Assembly: GCA_016707605.1 (NCBI GenBank)
Contig: JADJHJ010000016.1
Span: forward strand, 16,475-80,474
Reading direction: 5' to 3'
DNA length: 64,000 bases
Source of the DNA: Candidatus Promineofilum glycogenicum
Lineage (GTDB): Bacteria; Chloroflexota; Anaerolineae; Promineifilales; Promineifilaceae
The translations under genes were made by a program, and so were the position numbers. Below, piece by piece: positions 42,368-51,427 of the stretch. Each line of letters begins with the position of its first letter. The first letter of the stretch is position 1. The notes beneath the pieces were generated by a model, which was not told the DNA's origin, did no database searches, and saw only the letters and a program-made list of their open reading frames with translations.

Positions 42368-43378
42368 TTAATCCACGTCGTCGAGGATATCCTCGACCCC
42401 GTCGGGATCGGCGTCGTTCGTCTCCCACGGATCGTGCCGTTCGCGCGGCCCCCAGGCGCGATTCGGTTCCAGCAAGGCGTCGTCGCCGGCCTGCTCCAGC
42501 CCCAGGTTGTAAACGATGTCGGCCAGGTCTTCGGCGCTCAGTTCGACGCCCTCCTGCTCCATCTCCTCTAACTGCGTCTCCAGCACGTCGCGTTCGACCA
42601 GCTTCTCGTTGATGCGCCGGCGCAGATCGGCGGCCAGTTCGGCGATGAGGTCGCGTCCCTCGGCCGCGGCCCGTTCGGCGCGGCGCAGCAGCCGGGCGCT
42701 GTCGTGGCCCTCCAGCGTGGCCAGTTCGGCGGCGATCTCGGCCAGGCGGCGGCGGCAGTGGTCGATCTCCCGTTGCAGCGCGGTGGCCAACTCCTCGTCG
42801 GAGTGGGGCGCGCGCGGGGCGCTGTCGGGTTCGTCGGCCAGCCGCTCCAGCGCGGCCAGGTCGCCGGCGGCGTAGGCGGCGTTGATGGCCATCATCAGGT
42901 CGGTGCGGTAGGCGCGGTCGGCCTCGTCCAGGGCCAGGTCGGGATGGAAGCGGCGCGCCAGTTGGCGATAGAGCTGCTTGAGCGCCGCCTGCTGCTCGGC
43001 GGCCAGCGCGGGGCGCGGTGTCTCGGCTGTCTTGTGGTAGCGATAGCGGCCCGACGACGCCGCCTCCTCGCCGCTGAAGCGCCAGCCGCGTTCGTCGCGG
43101 GCGGCAACGGGCGCGTCGTCGCCCCAATCGAGGGCGTCCTGATAGCGGCGCAACTCGGCGCGCAGGTCGTCGATCTCCTCTTGTAGTGCGTCGAGGCGGT
43201 GGCTGAGCGACTCCAGCCGGGCGCGCAGTTTGTACTCGAACGCGCCGATGGCCGCCAGGCGGTCGGCTAATTGGGTCTCGGCGTCGATGAGTTGCGGCCG
43301 CAGCGCGGCCAGCGTCGCTTCCAGTTCGACGACGCGCCCGCGCCAGTTGGGGCCGGTTTGGATGACGTCACTGTCCAT
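42368..43378 (-). CDS. J-domain protein with N-terminal coiled coil
   Basis: 336 residues. Residues about 10-80 are a coiled coil (VVELEATLAALRPQLIDAET, HRLDALQEEIDDLRAELRRY). The J domain follows at about 130-170 as LKQLYRQLARRFHPDLA with the HPD tripeptide, then MMAINAAYAAGDLAALERL. A second coiled coil (about 185-280) and an acidic C-terminus end the protein. It probably recruits DnaK, but the client is unknown. A TATACT box lies nine bases before the ATG. Same architecture as many J-domain proteins of unknown role in filamentous bacteria. Confidence 0.82.
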   Translation of the reverse strand: MDSDVIQTGPNWRGRVVELEATLAALRPQLIDAETQLADRLAAIGAFEYKLRARLESLSHRLDALQEEIDDLRAELRRYQDALDWGDDAPVAARDERGWRFSGEEAASSGRYRYHKTAETPRPALAAEQQAALKQLYRQLARRFHPDLALDEADRAYRTDLMMAINAAYAAGDLAALERLADEPDSAPRAPHSDEELATALQREIDHCRRRLAEIAAELATLEGHDSARLLRRAERAAAEGRDLIAELAADLRRRINEKLVERDVLETQLEEMEQEGVELSAEDLADIVYNLGLEQAGDDALLEPNRAWGPRERHDPWETNDADPDGVEDILDDVD

Positions 43379-43387
43379 TGCTCTTCG

Positions 43388-43393
43388 AGTATA
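43388..43393 (-). promoter_or_regulatory. Putative -10 box of the J-domain gene
   Basis: TATACT on the reverse strand, nine bases before the ATG at 43378; no clear -35. Confidence 0.45.
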
Positions 43394-43437
43394 GCAGAAC
43401 GCACGGGCGGCCGGGGGCATCCACTTGGTGGGTTGCC

Positions 43438-43540
43438 GGGGGGGGGCGGGGGGGTGGGGGGGGGGGGGGTGGGGGTGTCTTGCAGAACGTGCAACGCACC
43501 TCGGAAGGTGCGATGCACGGGGGGAAGGGGCGATGCACGC
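43438..43540. repeat. G-tract region and GTGCGATGCAC repeat block
   Basis: 43438-43477 is almost pure G broken by single C or T bases, able to form G-quadruplexes. It is followed by AACGTGCAACGCACCTCGGAAGGTGCGATGCAC-type units related to the array at 38590. Run lengths in the assembly may be wrong. Confidence 0.7.
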
Positions 43541-43569
43541 TTGACAGGCGACGCGCGTGGGGCTAGAGT
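43541..43569 (+). promoter_or_regulatory. Promoter of the ABC exporter
   Basis: TTGACA, 17-nt spacer, TAGAGT; leader of about 20 nt before the ATG at 43597. Confidence 0.75.
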
Positions 43570-43596
43570 GCGGAGTGGCCCGGAAGTGCTACACCC

Positions 43597-44514
43597 ATGA
43601 TCCAGACAGAAAACCTGACCAAATCCTTCGGCGACCATCTGGCCGTCGACCGGCTGACGCTCGACATCGGCGAGGGGGAAGTGTTCGGCTTCCTGGGGCC
43701 GAACGGCGCGGGCAAGACGACGACCATCCGCATGTTGACCAGCCTCATCGCCCCGACGGCGGGGCGGGCGCGCGTGGCCGGCTACGAGGTCGGCCGCGAC
43801 GACGACCAGATTCGCCGCCACGTCGGCATCCTGACCGAGACGCCGGGCATGTACGACCGCCTGTCGGCGCGGCGCAACCTGAGCATCTTCGCCCGGCTCT
43901 ACGAGGTCGAGCGGGTGGACGCTCAGGTGGAGAAGTACCTGAAGCTGCTGGGCCTGTGGGAGCGGCGCGACGACGCGGTGGGGGAGTTCAGCAAGGGTAT
44001 GCGCCAGAAGCTGGCCATCGCCCGCGCCCTGCTCCACGAGCCGCGCGTGCTCTTCCTCGATGAGCCGACGGCCGCCCTCGACCCGGAGGCGTCGCGCCTC
44101 GTCCACGACTTCGTGACCGAGTTGAAGGGGCAGGGGCGAACGATCTTCCTCTGCACCCACAATCTGGACGAGGCCGACCGGCTGTGCGACCGGGTGGCGG
44201 TGTTCAAGACCCATCTGCGCGTCGTGGACACGCCCGGCAAGCTGCGGCGGCAGGTCTATGGGCGGCAGGTGGTCTTTCACCTGTGCGGCGCGGCCGAGGC
44301 GTTCCTGCCTGTCGTGAGCGGGCTGCCGTTCGTCAGCGCCATCGAGGCCGACGCGGGCAAGCTCATCCTGACCCTCGACGACCCGGAGAGCCACAATCCC
44401 GACCTGGTGCGCGCTCTCGTCGCCGCCGGGGCGGACATCCAGTTCGTGGGCGAGTTGCGCTACTCGCTGGAAGACGTCTACCTACAGCTAATGAAGGACG
44501 GCGTAGACGCGTAA
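43597..44514 (+). CDS. ABC transporter ATP-binding protein (ABC-2 type exporter)
   Basis: 305 residues. Walker A GPNGAGKTT near residues 36-44, a signature EFSKGMRQKLAIARALL in place of LSGGQ, Walker B RVLFLDEPTAALDP and the H-loop CTHNLDEADR. The C-terminal 80 residues form the extra domain usual in NatA/CcmA-like exporters. It pairs with the permease gene 95 bp downstream, with a family B repeat between. Substrate unknown; NatAB-like sodium or drug export are possible. Confidence 0.92.
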   Translation: MIQTENLTKSFGDHLAVDRLTLDIGEGEVFGFLGPNGAGKTTTIRMLTSLIAPTAGRARVAGYEVGRDDDQIRRHVGILTETPGMYDRLSARRNLSIFARLYEVERVDAQVEKYLKLLGLWERRDDAVGEFSKGMRQKLAIARALLHEPRVLFLDEPTAALDPEASRLVHDFVTELKGQGRTIFLCTHNLDEADRLCDRVAVFKTHLRVVDTPGKLRRQVYGRQVVFHLCGAAEAFLPVVSGLPFVSAIEADAGKLILTLDDPESHNPDLVRALVAAGADIQFVGELRYSLEDVYLQLMKDGVDA

Positions 44515-44519
44515 GAAAA

Positions 44520-44589
44520 AGAAACCACAGATTACGCAGATTACACAGATTTCTTAAAAATCTGTGTAATCTGCGTAATCTGTGGTTCC
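44520..44589. repeat. Palindromic repeat, family B
   Basis: AGAAACCACAGATTACGCAG to CTGCGTAATCTGTGGTTCC around TTTCTTAAAAA; it separates the two genes of the ABC exporter. Confidence 0.9.
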
Positions 44590-44609
44590 TTCTCTTCGGA
44601 GGAGATTAG

Positions 44610-45410
44610 ATGGACAAGATCACAACCATTGTTGGCAAGGAGTGGTCGGAGGTTTTCAAGAACAAGCTGGTGCTGTTCTCGGTCCTGTTCCTGCCGCTCA
44701 TCCTGGCCGTCATCCCCCTGGTGATGCTATTCGTCTTCCGGCAGGCGGGGGCGGACGCGGCGCTGTCGGCCGAACTCAACGACCCGGAGATCGCCGCACT
44801 GGCCGGGGAGATGTGCGTCGGGCTGTCGGCCGGGGACTGCACCCTCGTCTACACGCTCAACCTGTTCGTGCTGATGTTCATGATCCTGCCCGTGGCCATC
44901 CCGGTGACGATTGCCGCCTACAGCATCGTCGGCGAGAAGACGACGCGCAGCCTGGAGCCGCTGCTGGCGACGCCGATCACGACGGTCGAGCTACTGACGG
45001 CCAAGATCGTCGCCGCCATCGTGCCGGCCATTCTGGCGACGTGGCTGGCCTTTGCCATCTTCCTGGTCGGCGCGCGCCTGCTGGCCCCGCCGGCGGTCTT
45101 CAGCGCCTTCTTTGCCATCCACTGGCTGTTGGCCGTGCTGGTCGTGGCCCCGCTGCTGACCCTACTGGCGGCCTGTGTGGCCGTCATCGTCTCGTCGCGC
45201 GTCAGCGACCCGCGCGTGGCCGAGCAGTTGTCGTCGGTGGTCATCCTGCCACTCATCCTGCTGGTTGTCGGCCAGGCGGTGGGGCTGATCCTGATCGACC
45301 GGCAGATCATGGTGCTGTTGGCTGTGGTCGTGCTGGTGCTCGACGTGGGCCTGGTCTACCTGGCCGTGCGCCTCTTCCAGCGCGAGACGATTCTGACGCG
45401 CTGGAAATGA
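44610..45410 (+). CDS. ABC-2 type transporter permease
   Basis: 266 residues. It starts MDKITTIVGKEWSEVFKNKL, a typical ABC-2 permease N-terminus, followed by six helices: LFSVLFLPLILAVIPLVMLF, LFVLMFMILPVAIPVTIAAY, IVPAILATWLAFAIFLVGA, LLAVLVVAPLLTLLAACVAV, VVILPLILLVVGQAVGLILI and VVVLVLDVGLVYLAVRLF. GEKTTRSLEPLLATPITTVELL is the conserved cytoplasmic loop. GGAGGAGATTAG precedes the ATG. Works with the upstream ATPase. Confidence 0.9.
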   Translation: MDKITTIVGKEWSEVFKNKLVLFSVLFLPLILAVIPLVMLFVFRQAGADAALSAELNDPEIAALAGEMCVGLSAGDCTLVYTLNLFVLMFMILPVAIPVTIAAYSIVGEKTTRSLEPLLATPITTVELLTAKIVAAIVPAILATWLAFAIFLVGARLLAPPAVFSAFFAIHWLLAVLVVAPLLTLLAACVAVIVSSRVSDPRVAEQLSSVVILPLILLVVGQAVGLILIDRQIMVLLAVVVLVLDVGLVYLAVRLFQRETILTRWK

Positions 45411-45416
45411 GAAGAA

Positions 45417-45480
45417 AGGGTCCAGGGGCCAGGGCAGAGCCACGCTCTCCCTGGCCCTGGCCCCTGGAACCTGGAACCTG
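45417..45480. repeat. Hairpin repeat (GGTCCAGGGGCCAGGGCAG...)
   Basis: GGTCCAGGGGCCAGGG and CCCTGGCCCCTGGAACC are inverted around CAGAGCCACGCTCTC; located after the ABC permease gene. Confidence 0.8.
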
Positions 45481-45487
45481 TTTCCCC

Positions 45488-45515
45488 TTGCCATTTTCAC
45501 CACTGCGACTATAAT
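45488..45515 (+). promoter_or_regulatory. Promoter of the rpsB-tsf operon
   Basis: TTGCCA, 16-nt spacer, TATAAT. The start near 45522 leaves a leader of about 220 nt before rpsB; it contains GC-rich segments (45600-45690) but I see no known riboswitch or T-box. rpsB operons are commonly autoregulated in the leader. Confidence 0.75.
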
Positions 45516-45740
45516 CCATACGATTTTCTGCCATCGCTTCCCATTCCCGGTTAGCAGGCAAAATTAACAGTTCACACACGCCTGGACTGAAGTGGTTGTG
45601 CTTGCAGGGCTGCGCGCCGCCTTCCCAGGTCTCTTGCACGTGAGGCCGCCTCGGGTTGGCGCGGCGTGGCCCCTTTGGCCATGCAAGTTCCACTGCGGGT
45701 TGAAGGGCGTGGACGACAAAACAAAAAGGAGAATAACCTC

Positions 45741-46673
45741 ATGGCCATTGTTTCAATGAAAGCACTTCTGGAAACAGGTGTGCACTTCGGTCACCGGACG
45801 CGCCGCTGGAACCCGAAGATGAAGCCCTATATCTTCACCGAGCGCAACGGGATTCACATCCTCGACTTGCAGCAGACGATCGTGCTCATCGAGGAGGCGT
45901 ACAACGCCATCCGTGATGTCGTGGCCGTCGGCGGCGACGTGCTGTTTGTCGGCACGAAGCGGCAGGCGCAGGACACCGTCGCCCGCGAGGCGGCCCGCGC
46001 CGCCCAGCCCTACGTCAACGACCGCTGGCTTGGCGGCACGCTGACCAATTGGCGCACCATCCGTCAGCGCATCAACTACCTGCGCGAGTTGGAAACGCGC
46101 CGCGACGCCGGCGAGTTCGACCTGTTGAAGAAGACGGAGCGGCTGCGCATCGAGCGCGAGATCGAGAAGCTGAATCTGCGCCTGGGCGGCATCCGCGATT
46201 TGCGCGATCTGCCGGCGCTGCTGTTCGTCATCGACGTCAGCCACGAAGTGACTGCCGTGCGCGAGGCCAACACCCTGAAGATTCCCGTCATCGGCGTGGT
46301 CGATACCAATAGCGACCCCGACCCGATCGATTACGTCATCCCGTCCAACGACGACGCCATCCGCGCCATCAAGCTCATCGTCGGCAAGATGGCCGACGCG
46401 GCGCTGGAAGGCATCGCCATGCGCAAGGAGACGATGCAGGAAGAAGTGACCGACTTCGACCGCTATCGCTACGAGACCTTCGACGGCATGGAAGACGCCG
46501 AGGACGAGATGTTGCTGGGCGCTTCGACGCTGAAGAAGATGCGCGAGGGCGCGCCGACGGCCGAGGCTGCGGCTGAGGACGTCAAGGAAGAGATCGAGAT
46601 CGACGTGACCGACATCTTCCCCGGCGCGGCCGAAGAGACGGCGGCCGATACGTTTGAGGCGGTTGGCGAGTAA
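45741..46673 (+). CDS. rpsB: Ribosomal protein S2
   Basis: 310 residues. MKALLETGVHFGHRTRRWNP and FTERNGIHILDLQQT, then NDRWLGGTLTNWRTIRQR and PVIGVVDTNSDP are classic S2. The ATG follows AAAAGGAGAATAACCTC. The last 60 or so residues form an acidic extension (EEVTDFDRYRYETFDGMEDA and EDVKEEIEIDVTDIFPGAAE) beyond the usual length of about 240. First gene of the translation operon with tsf, pyrH and frr. Confidence 0.97.
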   Translation: MAIVSMKALLETGVHFGHRTRRWNPKMKPYIFTERNGIHILDLQQTIVLIEEAYNAIRDVVAVGGDVLFVGTKRQAQDTVAREAARAAQPYVNDRWLGGTLTNWRTIRQRINYLRELETRRDAGEFDLLKKTERLRIEREIEKLNLRLGGIRDLRDLPALLFVIDVSHEVTAVREANTLKIPVIGVVDTNSDPDPIDYVIPSNDDAIRAIKLIVGKMADAALEGIAMRKETMQEEVTDFDRYRYETFDGMEDAEDEMLLGASTLKKMREGAPTAEAAAEDVKEEIEIDVTDIFPGAAEETAADTFEAVGE

Positions 46674-46696
46674 AACGCTACGGAGAGTTTGACAAG

Positions 46697-47302
46697 ATGA
46701 CCATTACGACTGAAATGGTGAAGGAATTGCGCGGGGTCACCGGGGCGGGCGTCCTGGAGGCCAAGAAGGCGCTGGAGCAGACCGACGGCAACTTCGACAA
46801 GGCCGTTGACATCCTGCGCGAGAAGGGCGCGGCCCGCGCTCTGAAGCGCGCCGACCGGGCGGCCAAAGAGGGCCTGGTCGAGCTATACGCCCATCCCGGC
46901 AATCGCGTCGGCGTGATGCTGGAGCTGAACTGTGAGACCGACTTCGTCGGCCGCACCGAGCAGTTCCGCCAACTGGCCCACAATCTGGCGCTGCATATCG
47001 CCGCGTCGTCGCCGCGCTATCTGCGGTCGGAAGACGTGCCCGCGGCCGAGATCGAGCGCGAGGCGTCCGTCCTGAAGGCCCAGGCCCTGGCCGAGGGCAA
47101 GCCCGAAGCCATCGCTGAGAAGATGGTCGCCGGCCGCATTGCCAAGTACTACGAAGAGATGTGCCTGTTGGAGCAGCCGTTCGTCAAGGACGAGAAGGTC
47201 AAGATCAAAGACATGTTGACCGAGGCCACGCGTACGACGGGCGAGAACATCGTCGTCCGCCGCTTCGTCCGCTACCAGTTGGGCGAGTCGCTGGAGGACT
47301 AA
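46697..47302 (+). CDS. tsf: Elongation factor Ts
   Basis: 201 residues, the short EF-Ts form as in Thermus (about 196) lacking the long C-terminal part of the E. coli protein. VKELRGVTGAGVLEAKKALEQ is the N-terminal UBA-like domain and NCETDFVGRTEQF the conserved core that contacts EF-Tu. It exchanges GDP for GTP on EF-Tu. It lies 23 bp after rpsB, with GGAGAG near the start. Confidence 0.96.
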   Translation: MTITTEMVKELRGVTGAGVLEAKKALEQTDGNFDKAVDILREKGAARALKRADRAAKEGLVELYAHPGNRVGVMLELNCETDFVGRTEQFRQLAHNLALHIAASSPRYLRSEDVPAAEIEREASVLKAQALAEGKPEAIAEKMVAGRIAKYYEEMCLLEQPFVKDEKVKIKDMLTEATRTTGENIVVRRFVRYQLGESLED

Positions 47303-47377
47303 TGCCGCAGGGCTGGGTCGGGGGAGCCGCCGGCTTGGCCCACGCAAACCAGTAACGGCAACGAGGAGCGCAAGCCG

Positions 47378-48094
47378 ATGTCTGACGTTCGCTACAAGCG
47401 CATTCTCCTGAAGATGGGCGGCGAGGCGCTGGCCGGCCAGGGGGAGTTTGGCATTGAACCGCAACGCGCCGCCGAGGTCGCTCAGGTCGTGAAAGACGTT
47501 CACGACCTGGGCGTCCAGGTGGCGCTGGTGATCGGCGGCGGCAACCTGTGGCGCGGCTCGGTCGGCACGCAGTACGGTATGGAGCGGTCGACGGCCGACC
47601 ACATCGGCATGGTGGCGACGGTTATGAACGCTCTGGCGCTGAAAGACGTGCTGGAGCGGTCGGGCGTCGTCACCCGCGTGCAGACTGCCTTCGAGATTCG
47701 GGCCATCGCCGAGCCGTACATCCGCCTGCGGGCCATCCGCCACATGGAGAAGGGGCGCGTCATTATCCTGGCCGGGGGCACGGGCAACCCGTACTTCACC
47801 ACCGACTCGGCCGGGGCGCTGCGGGCGATGGAGCTAAACGCCGACGTGCTGATCAAGGCCACCAAGGTCGGCGCCATCTACGATGACGATCCCATGAAAA
47901 ACCCGAACGCCACGCCGTTCGACCGCATCACTTATCAGGAGTTCCTGAGCCTGCGCCTGCGCGTGCTCGACACGACGGCTGTATCGCTGTGCATGGAGAA
48001 CAACATGCCCATCGTCGTGCTGAACTTCTGGCAGAAGGATAGCGTCAAGCGGCTGATCCTGGGCGAGACGGTCGGCACGACGATCTCCGCCTAG
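47378..48094 (+). CDS. pyrH: Uridylate kinase
   Basis: 238 residues. KRILLKMGGEALAG, VIGGGNLWRG, ADHIGMVATVMNALAL, GTGNPYFTTDSAGALRA and IKATKVGAIYDDDP are the bacterial UMP-kinase signatures. It phosphorylates UMP to UDP. ATG after ACGAGGAGCGCAAGCCG; the 75-bp gap from tsf contains no recognisable terminator. Confidence 0.97.
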   Translation: MSDVRYKRILLKMGGEALAGQGEFGIEPQRAAEVAQVVKDVHDLGVQVALVIGGGNLWRGSVGTQYGMERSTADHIGMVATVMNALALKDVLERSGVVTRVQTAFEIRAIAEPYIRLRAIRHMEKGRVIILAGGTGNPYFTTDSAGALRAMELNADVLIKATKVGAIYDDDPMKNPNATPFDRITYQEFLSLRLRVLDTTAVSLCMENNMPIVVLNFWQKDSVKRLILGETVGTTISA

Positions 48095-48129
48095 GGGCCG
48101 GGACGAGTTGAACCGCGACGGAGGGTCTC

Positions 48130-48687
48130 ATGATTGCTGATGTGATGCGCGAAGCCAATAGCCGTATGAAGGGGGCAATTGCCTCGTTGGAGTCCGACCT
48201 GGGCGCGTTTCGTACCGGGCGCGCTTCGACCAAGCTAGTCGAACATATGAAGGTCGAGCAGTATGGCATGGAGATGCAGTTGAACCAGATGGCGACCATC
48301 TCCGTGCCCGAACCGCAGCAGTTGGCCATCCGCCCCTATGACCGCAACGCTCTCTCGGCCATCGAGAAGGCGATCATGAAGTCGGACCTGGGCATCATGC
48401 CCAACAACGACGGCCAGGTCATTCGCCTCAACATCCCCCGCCTGACCGAGCAGCGCCGCCGCGACCTGACCAAAATTGTCGGCCGGCGCATCGAAGAGGC
48501 CAAGGTCGCCGTGCGCAACGTGCGCCGCGACCTGAACCACGATCTGAAGGAACTGAAGGATGAGAAACTTATCACCGAAGATGACTTCCAGCGCGGCGAA
48601 AAGCAGTTGCAGGAAGTCACCGATAAGTACATCGCCCAGATCGAGGAGATCGGTCGGACGAAAGAAGCGGAGATCATGGAAGTCTAG
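48130..48687 (+). CDS. frr: Ribosome recycling factor
   Basis: 185 residues. ALQ-type helix SRMKGAIASLESDLGAFRTG, then STKLVEHMKVEQYGMEMQLN, ISVPEPQQLAIRPYDRNALS and IRLNIPRLTEQRRRDLTKIV match RRF throughout its three-helix bundle and beta domain. It splits post-termination ribosomes with EF-G. Start ATG at 48130; GGAGGG stands 6 nt before it. Confidence 0.97.
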   Translation: MIADVMREANSRMKGAIASLESDLGAFRTGRASTKLVEHMKVEQYGMEMQLNQMATISVPEPQQLAIRPYDRNALSAIEKAIMKSDLGIMPNNDGQVIRLNIPRLTEQRRRDLTKIVGRRIEEAKVAVRNVRRDLNHDLKELKDEKLITEDDFQRGEKQLQEVTDKYIAQIEEIGRTKEAEIMEV

Positions 48688-48689
48688 GC

Positions 48690-49430
48690 ATGGCTGATCA
48701 CGGTGGGGCGCTGGACCTCTCCAGCCTGGAAGTGCCGACCCATGTGGCCATCATCATGGATGGCAATGGCCGTTGGGCGCGGCGTCGCGGCTTGCCGCGC
48801 CAGGCCGGCCACCGCGCCGGGGCGGAGAACCTGCGCCGCATTATCCGCGCCTGTGTCGAATTCAAGATCAAGGTCCTGACCATCTACGCCTTCTCGACCG
48901 AGAATTGGGGGCGGCCCAAGACCGAGGTGCAGGCGTTGATGAAGATCTTCGCCCGCGTGCTCGACCAGGAGACGGATGAACTCAATCGCAACGGCGTCTG
49001 CGTCCACCACCTGGGCGACCTGACGGGCATCGACCCTAAGCTGCAAGAGAAGGTGCGGCGGGCGCTGGAGTTGACCCGCGACAACCAGCGGCTCATCCTT
49101 AACGTGGCCTTCAACTACGGCGGCCGGGCGGAAATCCTCCACGCCGTGCGCCAGATGCTCGCCGACGGCCTCAAGCCCGAAGAGCTGACCGAAAGCCTGT
49201 TCAGCTCCTACCTCTTCACCAAAGGGCTGCCCGACCCCGATCTGGTCATCCGCACCAGCGGCGAATTGCGCATCAGCAACTTCCTCATCTGGCAGGCGGC
49301 CTATGCCGAGTATTACCCCACGCCCGCGCTGTGGCCAGACTTCGGGCGCGAGGATTTGTATGAGGCGATTGTCGCCTTCAACCGGCGCGACCGGCGCTAT
49401 GGCCTGGTAACTGATTCGACGACACCCTAG
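48690..49430 (+). CDS. uppS: Isoprenyl transferase (undecaprenyl diphosphate synthase family)
   Basis: 246 residues. VAIIMDGNGRWARRRGLPRQ holds the catalytic aspartate, AGAENLRRIIRAC and YAFSTENWGRP follow, and DLVIRTSGELRISNFLIWQ is the conserved C-terminal block. It elongates farnesyl diphosphate to the C55 carrier lipid for peptidoglycan and sugar chains. It starts two bases after the frr stop, so the two are co-translated, as in many bacteria. Confidence 0.96.
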   Translation: MADHGGALDLSSLEVPTHVAIIMDGNGRWARRRGLPRQAGHRAGAENLRRIIRACVEFKIKVLTIYAFSTENWGRPKTEVQALMKIFARVLDQETDELNRNGVCVHHLGDLTGIDPKLQEKVRRALELTRDNQRLILNVAFNYGGRAEILHAVRQMLADGLKPEELTESLFSSYLFTKGLPDPDLVIRTSGELRISNFLIWQAAYAEYYPTPALWPDFGREDLYEAIVAFNRRDRRYGLVTDSTTP

Positions 49431-49441
49431 TCACGGCCGAG

Positions 49442-50278
49442 ATGGAAACGCAACGCGCCGTCGTCGCCCTCACTATCGGTCCGGTGTTGCTGATCGCTAC
49501 CTATCTCGGCGGTTGGTTCTACTTCGTTCCCCTTGTGGCCCTGCTGGTGGTGGCCGGCTTCGAGTATGCGCGGATCATGCACGCCCTGAACCACAATACG
49601 CCGCGCTGGCTGTTGCTGCCGGCCATCGGCCTGCTGCTGGCGGCGCAATGGTGGGGCGAGCCGGTGCTGGTGGGGCTGGTGTTCTTTACGGCTATCTTCG
49701 TCGCCCTGGTCTACTGCCTGCGGTTGTTCGAGCGCGGCGTGACCTACGACGCGGCGCTCGACTGGTTTGCGCTGGTGACGGGCATCGTCTTGCTGGGGCT
49801 GGTGGCGGGCCACTTCTTTCTGCTGCGCCGCCTGCCGGTCAACGGCTGGCAGTGGACGGTGCTGGCGCTGATGAGCATCTGGTTCGCCGACATGGGCGCC
49901 TATGGGGTGGGCAAGTTCCTGGCCGGGCGCTTTATCCTCGGCCGCCATCCTCTGGCCCCGCGCCTCAGCCCCAAGAAGACGGTCGAGGGGTACGTCGGCG
50001 GTATTCTCATCGGCACGACGGCGGCGCTCATCACCGCCAACGTGCTCGGATTGCCGCTGTTGCTGGCCGGGCTGGCCGGGCTGGCCGTCAGCGTGCTGGG
50101 GCTGTTCGGCGACCTGAGCATCTCGCTGCTGAAGCGCGAGGCGGGCATGAAAGACTCCGGCAAGCTCTTTCCCGGCCACGGCGGCGCGCTGGACCGGCTC
50201 GACTCGCTCATCTGGGCCGTGACTATCGTCTACTATCTTGTGGTCTTTCTGAGTCCCTACTTCCCATCGGTGGGCTGA
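49442..50278 (+). CDS. cdsA: Phosphatidate cytidylyltransferase
   Basis: 278 residues with about eight membrane helices. The family signature SPKKTVEGYVGG at about 179-190 and DLSISLLKREAGMKDSGKLFPGHGG near the C-terminus are present. It makes CDP-diacylglycerol, the branch point for phospholipid synthesis. Next in the rpsB-tsf-pyrH-frr-uppS-cdsA order conserved across bacteria; dxr and rseP, which often follow, are replaced here by fbp. GAGATG precedes the start weakly. Confidence 0.94.
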   Translation: METQRAVVALTIGPVLLIATYLGGWFYFVPLVALLVVAGFEYARIMHALNHNTPRWLLLPAIGLLLAAQWWGEPVLVGLVFFTAIFVALVYCLRLFERGVTYDAALDWFALVTGIVLLGLVAGHFFLLRRLPVNGWQWTVLALMSIWFADMGAYGVGKFLAGRFILGRHPLAPRLSPKKTVEGYVGGILIGTTAALITANVLGLPLLLAGLAGLAVSVLGLFGDLSISLLKREAGMKDSGKLFPGHGGALDRLDSLIWAVTIVYYLVVFLSPYFPSVG

Positions 50279-50326
50279 GGCCGCGCCGGCCTACTCAGCC
50301 ACCTGGCACGCAAGGAGCAAACGCCT

Positions 50327-51339
50327 GTGTCCACCGTGACGACGATCGAGCGCTTCATTCTGGATCAGCAGCCCGAATACGCCCGCGGCGAATTGACCAA
50401 CCTGTTGTACGACATCGCCCTGGCGGCCAAGATCATCGCCCACAAGACCAATCGCGCCGGATTGATCGACATCCTGGGCGAAGTGGGTCAGGTGAACGTG
50501 CAGGGTGAATCGCAGCAAAAGCTGGACATCTACGCCCACAACATCATGCGCCAACTGTGCGACCACACCGGCCGGCTGTGCCTGATGGTTTCGGAAGAGG
50601 TCGAGGACGTCATCCCCATCCCCGACCGCTATAGCAAGGGCAGCTACGTGCTGGTGTTCGACCCGCTGGACGGCTCGTCTAACATTGACGTGAACGTCAG
50701 CATCGGCACCATCTTCGGCGTCTATCACTGCGTCGAGCACGAGCGGCGCGGCCGGGTGGAAGACGCGCTGCAACCGGCGCGCGATCTGGTGGCCGCCGGC
50801 TACGTGCTCTATGGGGCCAGCACCATGCTGGTCTACTCCACGGGCGACGGCGTTCACGGCTTCACGCTCAACCCGGAGTATGGCGAGTTCCTTCTCTCGC
50901 ACCCACACCTGCGCCTGCCGGAGCCGCCGGCCTACTACAGCGTCAACGCCTCCTACTACAGCCATTGGTCGCCCGGTGTGCAGCACTTCGTCGACTGGCT
51001 GGAGGGCAAGGACGCCGACAGCCCCAACGTCTCGGCGCGCTACATCGGCTCGCTGGTGGCCGATTTCCACCGCAACCTGCTGCGCGGCGGCATCTTCTGC
51101 TACCCGGGGAGGAAGGGCGCAAGGGCGGCAAGCTGCGGCTGCTCTATGAGGCCGGGCCGCTGGCCTACTTGATCGAGCAGGCGGGCGGCTATGCCTCCGA
51201 CGGCCGCCGGCCCATTCTCGACATCGTCCCCACCCATCCCCATCAGCGTGTGGCCCTGTTCATGGGTAATCGCTCGCTGGTGGAACGTTTGGAGGCGTTT
51301 ATACGTCAAGAAGAAGAGGCGAACGCGGCCGGGGCTTGA
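50327..51339 (+). pseudogene. fbp: Fructose-1,6-bisphosphatase class I, frame broken by one base
   Basis: From the GTG at 50327 (AAGGAGC upstream) the first frame includes SEEVEDVIPIPD and FDPLDGSSNIDVNVSIGTIFG, the metal and substrate motifs. Adding one G to GGGG near 51107 joins it to EEGRKGGKLRLLYEAGPLAY and EQAGGYASDGRRPILDI, giving 337 residues, the normal class I length. It hydrolyses fructose 1,6-bisphosphate to fructose 6-phosphate in gluconeogenesis or the Calvin cycle. The catalytic parts are intact, so the defect is probably in the sequence, not the organism. Confidence 0.88.
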
Positions 51340-51391
51340 GCGCGAGTTTGGCCGTTAGCTGACAGGGTTTAGTTAGCCTGCTAAGGGCCGG

Positions 51392-51420
51392 TTGACCGGC
51401 AAGGAGAGACGTGCTATACT
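51392..51420 (+). promoter_or_regulatory. Promoter of rho
   Basis: TTGACC, 17-nt spacer, TATACT; start near 51427, leaving a leader of about 370 nt before the rho ATG. Confidence 0.75.
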
Positions 51421-51427
51421 GTAGGCA

